The notes below the pieces were generated by a model. The model was not told the DNA's origin. It saw only the letters and a program-made list of their open reading frames with translations, and searched no databases. Positions 1-4,366 of a stretch of 5,442 nucleotides of DNA are shown piece by piece. Position numbers and translations under genes: made by a program. This DNA comes from Peptostreptococcaceae bacterium (GTDB lineage Bacteria > Bacillota > Clostridia > Peptostreptococcales > Anaerovoracaceae): the NCBI GenBank assembly GCA_016650115.1, contig JAENWI010000113.1, positions 1 through 5,442 on the forward strand. Direction: 5' to 3'. Every line of letters starts with the position of its first letter. Position 1 is the stretch's first letter.

Positions 1-71
1 ATGCTGAAAGTCAGTTGGGAAAAGGTACATCTTTTAGTATTGGTTTTTCTGCCTTTAAACCTTATGAATGA
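1..71 (+). CDS. Sensor histidine kinase, C-terminal end only (partial)
   Basis: Reading from base 3, 22 codons are open to a TGA at 69-71; the gene starts before the window. The peptide contains ESQLGKGTSFSIGF, which matches the last conserved box (G2) and final beta strand of the GHKL ATP-binding domain of two-component histidine kinases, usually E-S-x-x-GKGT-x-F-x-I-x-x-P. The short tail after it (SAFKPYE) resembles the tails of PAS/NtrB-type kinases. The kinase would autophosphorylate a histidine and pass the phosphate to a response regulator, but sensor and HisKA parts lie outside the window, so the signal is unknown. After the TGA the same frame stays open for 24 more codons to a TAA at 144-146; I treat the TGA as the real end. 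The identification rests on a very short fragment. Confidence 0.7.
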   Translation, partial: AESQLGKGTSFSIGFSAFKPYE

Positions 72-173
72 GACGGTAATGATTATATTAAGCAGAGAGA
101 TTTAGGGGATTATTCAATTCCTGGATCTTTAATGAAAATTCACTAATAAATAAATTAAATCAATCCTGTAATA

Positions 174-202
174 TTGATTATTTTCCTTGATTATGATAGA
201 AT
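174..202 (+). promoter_or_regulatory. Candidate sigma-A promoter with extended -10
   Basis: TTGATT (174-179), a 17-bp spacer and TAGAAT (197-202), with TG at 194-195 giving an extended -10 (TGA-TAGAAT). The predicted start is near 209. The two hexamers and spacing are identical to those of the promoter before the iclR-type gene (515-543). The next recognisable element downstream is the 6S RNA, about 115 nt further, so this may give a longer precursor transcript of that RNA. No supported ORF lies between. Confidence 0.45.
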
Positions 203-271
203 ACAAGTTATAGAAGACATTACATATTTATCAAATAATATTAAAAAATAGTTCGATATAAACATAATGAG

Positions 272-300
272 TTGTTTTTTATTTAAAATATGGGTATATA
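272..300 (+). promoter_or_regulatory. Candidate proximal promoter of the 6S RNA
   Basis: TTGTTT (272-277), a 17-bp spacer and TATATA (295-300) form a sigma-A-like promoter whose start would fall near 306-308. That is exactly at the perfect inverted repeat preceding the 6S RNA, and about 20 nt before its closing stem. The surrounding DNA is very AT-rich, so hexamer matches arise easily here; the position is the main argument. Confidence 0.4.
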
Positions 301-305
301 TGATT

Positions 306-326
306 TAACATAGTGAGACTATGTTA
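306..326 (+). repeat. Perfect inverted repeat abutting the 6S RNA 5' end
   Basis: TAACATAG (306-313) and CTATGTTA (319-326) are exact reverse complements separated by the 5-nt loop TGAGA. No U-run follows, so it is not a normal terminator. If transcription begins near 307, it forms a hairpin at the very 5' end of the 6S precursor. Alternatively it is a DNA operator over the start site. The symmetry is certain; the role is not. Confidence 0.6.
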
Positions 327-503
327 ATGTCCTGAAGTGTTCGTTAAGGATCTATAATTCAACCTACAAATTGACCTTGGGAATTCGGGTTCATTTATCG
401 GATGTCATGCCTTATTATAGAGGAAGACAGAAGTAGTGACAGAGTACCCCCCTATCTAAGATAGGGTGTGAATTATATCCTGACGGCATGTCGGGATTTT
501 TTT
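327..503 (+). ncRNA. ssrS: 6S RNA (RNA polymerase-binding regulatory RNA)
   Basis: 6S RNA mimics an open promoter and sequesters housekeeping RNA polymerase in stationary phase. The 5' segment TGAAGTGTTCGTTAAG (333-348) matches the start of the E. coli RNA (as remembered, TGAGATGTTCGCAAG). The 3' segment CTGACGGCATGTCGGGA (480-496) matches its end (CTGCGGCGGCATCTCGGAG). The ends pair as a closing stem: TCCTGA (330-335) with TCGGGA (491-496), then GTGTT (337-341) with GGCAT (485-489). A GCCTTA at 410-415 resembles the E. coli GCCTTAA region, and a strong internal hairpin (CCCTATCT 450-457 with AGATAGGG 459-466) sits in the 3' half, where 6S RNAs carry a small hairpin. Length, about 177 nt, fits the family. 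It ends in an intrinsic terminator and is followed by an independent promoter. Exact ends are estimates. In Firmicutes the gene may be named bsrA or bsrB instead. Confidence 0.78.
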
Positions 504-506
504 ATT
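477..506 (+). terminator. Intrinsic terminator of the 6S RNA
   Basis: ATCCTGAC (477-484) pairs with GTCGGGAT (490-497), with one G-T wobble around the 5-nt loop GGCAT. It is followed by a T-rich tract (497-510, broken by one A). The 3' arm is also the 3' strand of the 6S closing stem, so the hairpin competes with the mature RNA fold. Confidence 0.7.
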
Positions 507-514
507 TTTTGGAG

Positions 515-543
515 TTGATTTTTATTGAAAATAGAAGTAGAAT
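515..543 (+). promoter_or_regulatory. Promoter of the iclR-led operon
   Basis: TTGATT (515-520), a 17-bp spacer and TAGAAT (538-543), starting just after the 6S terminator. Transcription would begin near 550, giving a leader of about 53 nt before the regulator's ATG. It is the only good promoter I find ahead of the five-gene run and probably drives at least the first three genes. Confidence 0.55.
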
Positions 544-560
544 ACTAACAAAAGATATTT

Positions 561-585
561 TGAAACATTATTTCACATAATGAAA
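561..585. promoter_or_regulatory. Three-half-site operator, probably for the IclR-type regulator
   Basis: Half-sites TGAAA (561-565), TTTCA (571-575) and TGAAA (581-585) alternate in orientation, each separated by exactly 5 nt, so they fall every 10 bp on one face of the helix. Any two neighbours form a palindrome with a 5-nt spacer. IclR-family dimers and tetramers commonly bind such short inverted repeats, and KdgR-type sites have the same TGAAA/TTTCA halves. It lies about 11-36 nt downstream of the predicted start and ends just before the Shine-Dalgarno. Autorepression is the simplest reading. Confidence 0.55.
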
Positions 586-602
586 CAAAGAGGAATAATA
601 TT

Positions 603-1379
603 ATGGATAATATAAAAAATGCAAATAATGTAAAATCTATAATAAAGGCTTTTGCAATTATTGAAGCACTCGACGAATCAGGGCCCTTAAGCATTGGAGA
701 GTTGAGTAAAACACTGATAATGGACAAAGCAACAGTACATAGATTGATCAATACTATAAAAGATATTGGACATGTTACTCAAAACCCGGAGACTAAAAAA
801 TATTCGAACAGCATTAAATTGTTTGAAATCGGTCAAAACGTAATAGCAAAGACAGGTTTGTTTGAAGCCGCAAGGCCATATATTGAATTATTATCATCAG
901 CAACAGGAGAAAGTATAAACCTGGGCATTGTAAGAGACAATAAAATAGTTTATGTAGATAAAAAAGAAGGTAAATCCCCAATTAAGGTTAGTATAAAAAT
1001 TGGAACGTCTATTCCAATGTATTGTACCGGGATGGGCAAGGCGGTCTTATCACATATGAATGAGACGGAGCGTGAAAGCGTGATAAATAGAATTGTATAT
1101 GAGAGATATACCAGAAAAACCTCGCCTGATAAGGAGACACTGTTGAGACGGCTGGATAAGTGCCGTAGACTGGGATACTCTATAGATAACGAAGAATATG
1201 TTGATGGTTTGATTTCATTTGGTGCACCAATATTTAATTATAAAGGCGAACCAATAGCGGCTATCAGTATATCATTTCCCAAACCAAGATATGATGAAGC
1301 TGATCATGGAGTATCTTACCCTGAATTAATCAAGGATGCCGCTGCAAACATATCAAAACAAATGGGATATATTAAATAA
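603..1379 (+). CDS. IclR-family transcriptional regulator
   Basis: A 258-residue cytoplasmic DNA-binding protein, normal length for IclR regulators. Residues 8-62 form the N-terminal winged helix-turn-helix (SIIKAFAIIEAL, then GELSKTL, then recognition helix DKATVHRLINTI at 41-52). Residues about 80-255 form the GAF-like effector domain, with the family signatures CTGMGKAVLS (141-150), GYSIDNEEYVDGL (191-203) and GAPIFNYKGEPIAAISIS (207-224). The family senses small organic acids and either represses or activates neighbouring catabolic genes. ATG 603 is chosen because AAAGAGG (587-593) lies 9 nt upstream. The gene heads a co-directional run: the PanE-like gene starts 38 bp after its stop. The palindromic site at 561-585 in its own leader suggests autoregulation. 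The ligand is not deducible; the neighbours suggest a 2-oxo or 2-hydroxy acid or a peptide breakdown product. Confidence 0.95.
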   Translation: MDNIKNANNVKSIIKAFAIIEALDESGPLSIGELSKTLIMDKATVHRLINTIKDIGHVTQNPETKKYSNSIKLFEIGQNVIAKTGLFEAARPYIELLSSATGESINLGIVRDNKIVYVDKKEGKSPIKVSIKIGTSIPMYCTGMGKAVLSHMNETERESVINRIVYERYTRKTSPDKETLLRRLDKCRRLGYSIDNEEYVDGLISFGAPIFNYKGEPIAAISISFPKPRYDEADHGVSYPELIKDAAANISKQMGYIK

Positions 1380-1417
1380 TTAATTATTTTAAGCTTTTAT
1401 AAATAGTTGGAGGGATT

Positions 1418-2341
1418 ATGAAAATTGCAATAGTTGGTGCAGGAGCTATGGGATGTCTTTATGGGGCTAAACTGTCAAAAGTAGCAACAAATCAGGTTTT
1501 TTTTCTTGATGTATGGCAGGAGCACATAGATGCAATCAATGAAAATGGACTGATTATGGAAGAAAATGGCACTATTGTAAAATATAAATGTCTTATTGCA
1601 ACAAATGATCCTATGTCAATTGGACCAGTGGATCTTGCAATTATTTTTGTGAAATCAACGCTGACTAAGGAAGCTATGATGAAGAATAATTCAATATTTG
1701 GGCCGGAGACTATCGCTATTACCCTTCAAAACGGTTTAGGTAATGTTGATATTATAAGTGAATCAATTGGATCCAAAAATGTTCTGGCAGGAACTACTGC
1801 ACATGGAGCAACAATGATTGGCCCCGGTAAAATGCGTCATGCCGGAGTAGGAAAAACAATAATTGGTGAATTAACAGGGGAAGTAACAGAAAGAATTAAC
1901 CAAATAGAATCTGTTTTTAACGAAGCCGATATTGAAACGACTGTTTCGGATAATGTTGTTAGTCTTGTATGGGATAAATTGTTGATTAATGTAGGAATTA
2001 ATGCGTTGACGGGAATAACTCGAGTTGAAAACGGAAGATTGCTGAACTACCCGGAAATTGAACAGCTGCTTGAACTTGCAGTTGTTGAAGCAATGAAAGT
2101 TGCAGAAAGCAAGGGTATAAAATTAAGCTTTGCAGACCCGGTTGGGCATACAAAGGATGTTTGTAAGGCTACGGCAGTAAATAAATCATCTATGCTTCAA
2201 GATGTAATTAAAAGAAATAAAACTGAAATCGAAATGATTAATGGCGCCATTGTTAAAGAAGGTAAATCTATGGGGATTGATACGCCAGTAAATCTTGTTT
2301 TAACAAATATCATCAAGTTTATTCAAAGATATGAAATATAA
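1418..2341 (+). CDS. Ketopantoate reductase (ApbA/PanE)-family dehydrogenase
   Basis: A 307-residue soluble NAD(P)H-dependent 2-oxoacid reductase. The Rossmann dinucleotide loop is GAGAMG (7-12). VKS (78-80) and LQNGLGN (103-109) line the active site; N105 corresponds to E. coli PanE Asn98. LVWDKLLINVGINAL (183-197) holds the catalytic lysine K187, and SSMLQD (257-262) with TEIEMINGAIVKEG (269-282) holds E270, equivalent to Glu256. All key residues are intact. True PanE reduces ketopantoate to pantoate for coenzyme A synthesis, but family members also act as D-2-hydroxyacid dehydrogenases on branched-chain 2-oxo acids, as shown for the Lactococcus enzyme. The absence of panB, panC or panD and the peptide-catabolism context favour the second role, so no symbol is given. 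GGAGGG (1409-1414) lies close before ATG 1418. The ferredoxin gene begins 14 nt after the stop, so the two are probably translated from one mRNA. Confidence 0.9.
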   Translation: MKIAIVGAGAMGCLYGAKLSKVATNQVFFLDVWQEHIDAINENGLIMEENGTIVKYKCLIATNDPMSIGPVDLAIIFVKSTLTKEAMMKNNSIFGPETIAITLQNGLGNVDIISESIGSKNVLAGTTAHGATMIGPGKMRHAGVGKTIIGELTGEVTERINQIESVFNEADIETTVSDNVVSLVWDKLLINVGINALTGITRVENGRLLNYPEIEQLLELAVVEAMKVAESKGIKLSFADPVGHTKDVCKATAVNKSSMLQDVIKRNKTEIEMINGAIVKEGKSMGIDTPVNLVLTNIIKFIQRYEI

Positions 2342-2355
2342 AAGGAAAAACCCTG

Positions 2356-2574
2356 ATGGCTATTAAATGTAATGTGGAATTTAGAGAAGAATTTTGCGTT
2401 GGATGCGGACTTTGTGTTTCTGTGTGCCCAAGAAAAATTCTCGTAATTTCTGATAACAAAATGAATAATATGGGTTGCCATGTTGCGGTTGTTATAGATA
2501 CGACAAAGTGCATTGGTTGTGGAAGTTGCACTATGATTTGTCCTGAAAGTGTTATTAAAATTATTAAAAAATAG
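2356..2574 (+). CDS. KorD-like 2[4Fe-4S] ferredoxin (2-oxoacid:ferredoxin oxidoreductase delta-type)
   Basis: A 72-residue iron-sulfur protein with two complete CX2CX2CX3CP motifs: C14, C17, C20, C24-P and C52, C55, C58, C62-P. Two further cysteines (C5, C41) are not part of them. The linker (NKMNNMGCHVAVVID) matches the spacing and the G-x-H-x-A-V-V-x-D pattern of delta subunits of 2-oxoglutarate/2-ketoisovalerate:ferredoxin oxidoreductases (KorD/VorD), rather than the shorter linker of clostridial free ferredoxins. Such a subunit passes electrons from the thiamine-diphosphate catalytic subunits to ferredoxin. Those alpha, beta and gamma genes normally follow directly, but here a transporter follows. 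It may serve as a stand-alone electron carrier or belong to a complex encoded elsewhere. The ribosome site is modest (AAAGGA at 2341-2346, 9 nt before ATG) and overlaps the end of the preceding gene. A 93-bp gap follows. Confidence 0.88.
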   Translation: MAIKCNVEFREEFCVGCGLCVSVCPRKILVISDNKMNNMGCHVAVVIDTTKCIGCGSCTMICPESVIKIIKK

Positions 2575-2667
2575 ATTTTATCTAAATTGTATCTTTCTTT
2601 ACATATAAAACTAATTTTTTAGTTTCTAATATTATTTTTTAATTCAAACAATGAAGGAGGGAAAATT
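2575..2667 (+). other. AT-rich intergenic gap before the transporter, with weak hairpin and half-operator
   Basis: AAACTAA (2608-2614) and TTAGTTT (2619-2625) form a 7-bp hairpin with a TTTT loop and only one G-C pair, followed by a T-rich stretch; at best it is a leaky terminator. TTCA (2643-2646) and TGAA (2652-2655), spaced by 5 nt, copy the core and spacing of the operator at 561-585. I found no convincing promoter, only a poor TTGTAT/ACTAAT pair at 2587-2615. The gap ends with the strongest Shine-Dalgarno of the window, AAGGAGG (2654-2660). Confidence 0.35.
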
Positions 2668-4317
2668 ATGTCACAAGAAACAAACGGCGTAAAATACGCC
2701 ACATCATTCAAGGAACAATTTACACTTCGAGGAATGCTTATTGGTTCAGCGGGAGCAATTGTACTTACAATGAGTTCAATGTATGTAGCGTTGAAGTTAG
2801 GTGCGCTTCCATGGCCAATCATCTTTGTTGCGCTAGTCTCTATGTTCTTCTTAAAGTTGCTTGGAAAGACAAACATCAATGAAATTAACGTGACTCATAC
2901 AGCAATGTCAGCTGGTGCAATGACTGCGGGAGGTGTTGCATTTACTTTACCAGGAATATTCATACTTAATCCGGACTCTGATGTCAGCCTGGTTAATATT
3001 TTAATGGTTGTTTTAGGAGGCGTATTACTAGGACTTATTTTTACCGCACTTATAAGAAAATATTTTGTTGTTACTAAAGATCTTCCGTATCCAATGGGAC
3101 AGGCTGCCGCTGAAACCCTGATTGTTGGAGATGAAGGAGGGAAAAAATCCATTACCCTGTTTACATCATTGGCACTGGCAGCGATATTTACAATTGCTCG
3201 AGACTGGTTTAAATTGTTCCCGGCTGCAACTCTGAACAGCAAACTGATGGGTTACGGTTCGCTTACAGGAGTTTGGTGGTCTCCAATGCTGATAGCTGTC
3301 GGATACGTAATCGGCCCTGTATATGTTGGAGTCTGGTTCCTTGGAGCTGTATTAGGTGATTTTGGCATACTGGTAGGAGGAACAGAGGCTGGCCTTTGGG
3401 ACGTTGCTACGGCTGCTACAATTAAATCTTCATTGGGAATTGGCTTAATGGTTGGAACTGGCATTGGTATTATTGTGAAAGGTATTATACCTAAGGCAAA
3501 GGAAATATTTGGACCAATGTTCAGCAAAGAAGCTTTAGGACAAGGGTTTATCAGTTTGAGATGGGCACCGATAGCAATGGTTCTGCTTGCCGCCCTATTC
3601 ACCACTGTTTTAAAGATGGGGGTTGTAGCCAGTATTATCACAATTTTAGGCGTTTGGCTTGCAACTTCAATGTCGGCACAAATGGTTGGACAAACAGGTA
3701 TTAATCCTATGGAAGTATTTGGTATTATCGTTCTTCTTGCTGCAAAAGCAGCATCAAGTATTGGCCAAACAGAAGCATTCTTTGTTGCAGGTATCGTAGC
3801 AGTAGCTTGCGGACTTGCTGGAGACGTTATGAATGATTTTAAAGCTGGACATATTTTACATACAGATCCTAAAGCACAGTGGATTGCAGAATGTATTGGT
3901 GGACTAATAGGTGCATTTGTATCTGTAGGAGTTTTTTATGTAATATTAACAGCTTATGGCCCAACTGCATTTGGAAACCAAGAAATGTTCGTGGCACCAC
4001 AGGCAAGCGCTGTTGCAGCAATGGTAGGCGGAATTCCACATATGACTTCATTCATAATTGGTTTGATAGCAGGGTGTGTTTTATACATTTTAAACTTCCC
4101 GGTTATGACTTTAGGTCTAGGTGTTTATCTGCCATTCTATTTATCTTTAACTGCATTTATTGGTGGAGCACTCAAATTCTTAGTTCAAAAATTTGCGCCT
4201 CAGTTTGACAAAGGCGGAAATGGAATGGTTATAGCAGCTGGATTACTTGGTGGCGAAGCTGTTATAGGTGTAATAATTGCTTTAATTCAAGCAATACCTG
4301 CATTCTTGGCAATTTAA
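2668..4317 (+). CDS. OPT-family oligopeptide transporter
   Basis: A 549-residue polytopic inner-membrane protein, with most of its length in hydrophobic segments, probably 14-16 helices. It is at the short end for prokaryotic OPT proteins of the oligopeptide (not plant YSL) group. Recognisable family blocks in order: FTLRGMLIGSAGAIVLTMSSMYVALK from about residue 18 (helix 1, pattern positions only), the HTAMSAGAMTAGGVAFTLP region (77-95), DLPYPMGQAAAETL (138-151), GQTGINPM (341-348), GLAGDVMNDFKAGHIL (382-397) followed by DPKAQWIAE (400-408), APQASAVAAMVGG (443-455), LGLGVYLPF (482-490) and AGLLGGEAVIG (524-534). Family members are proton-coupled importers of small peptides or metal chelates. 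The downstream peptidase argues for peptides. AAGGAGG sits 7 nt before ATG 2668, implying high translation. A terminator follows 11 nt after the stop, so the transporter may be the last strongly expressed gene of the operon. Confidence 0.93.
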   Translation: MSQETNGVKYATSFKEQFTLRGMLIGSAGAIVLTMSSMYVALKLGALPWPIIFVALVSMFFLKLLGKTNINEINVTHTAMSAGAMTAGGVAFTLPGIFILNPDSDVSLVNILMVVLGGVLLGLIFTALIRKYFVVTKDLPYPMGQAAAETLIVGDEGGKKSITLFTSLALAAIFTIARDWFKLFPAATLNSKLMGYGSLTGVWWSPMLIAVGYVIGPVYVGVWFLGAVLGDFGILVGGTEAGLWDVATAATIKSSLGIGLMVGTGIGIIVKGIIPKAKEIFGPMFSKEALGQGFISLRWAPIAMVLLAALFTTVLKMGVVASIITILGVWLATSMSAQMVGQTGINPMEVFGIIVLLAAKAASSIGQTEAFFVAGIVAVACGLAGDVMNDFKAGHILHTDPKAQWIAECIGGLIGAFVSVGVFYVILTAYGPTAFGNQEMFVAPQASAVAAMVGGIPHMTSFIIGLIAGCVLYILNFPVMTLGLGVYLPFYLSLTAFIGGALKFLVQKFAPQFDKGGNGMVIAAGLLGGEAVIGVIIALIQAIPAFLAI

Positions 4318-4328
4318 TAAATCAAACG

Positions 4329-4354
4329 GGTGGGCTTTTGCCCACCTATTTTTA
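4329..4354 (+). terminator. Intrinsic terminator between transporter and peptidase
   Basis: GGTGGGC (4329-4335) and GCCCACC (4340-4346) form a perfect GC-rich 7-bp stem with a TTTT loop, followed by TATTTTTA. It lies 11 nt after the transporter stop and only 12 nt before the peptidase ATG. Peptidase expression must therefore come from read-through or from a promoter inside the transporter gene. The T-run is broken by one A, so termination may be partial. Confidence 0.8.
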
Positions 4355-4366
4355 GAAGGTGGCAAT

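Larger units (their letters stand above)
72..305. other. Gene-free AT-rich spacer upstream of the 6S RNA
   Basis: No open frame with a ribosome binding site was found on either strand. The stretch holds a weak AT-rich inverted repeat (AATCAAT at 158-164 and ATTGATT at 173-179, 8-nt loop, followed by A-TTTT), which may be a poor terminator for the kinase gene. It also holds an 8-nt direct repeat TTGATTAT (174-181 and 187-194) and the two candidate promoters listed separately. Apart from these I see nothing in it. Confidence 0.5.

Noticed and set aside
69..71. TGA as a selenocysteine codon in the kinase
   Set aside because: Histidine kinases do not carry selenocysteine at the end of the GHKL domain, and I see no convincing SECIS-like hairpin immediately after it.
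256..306. Short ORF of 13 codons starting near 268
   Set aside because: It has no ribosome binding site, an arbitrary peptide, and overlaps the proximal 6S promoter.
545..751. Minus-strand 68-codon open frame over the start of the regulator
   Set aside because: It lies opposite the well-supported IclR-type gene, its hydrophobic composition follows from reading AT-rich codons backwards, and it lacks a convincing ribosome site.
2587..2615. Promoter for the transporter (TTGTAT-N17-ACTAAT)
   Set aside because: Both hexamers match only 4 of 6 consensus bases in a very AT-rich gap, which is no better than chance.
2895..3641. Two long minus-strand open frames (115 and 129 codons) inside the transporter gene
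   Set aside because: They are antisense to a strongly supported membrane protein; the proline- and isoleucine-rich composition is the usual reflection of glycine- and alanine-rich helices.
3879..4208. Plus-strand 109-codon open frame in another frame of the transporter
   Set aside because: Cys/Trp/Arg-rich product without recognisable motif; the transporter frame has all the OPT blocks across the same bases.
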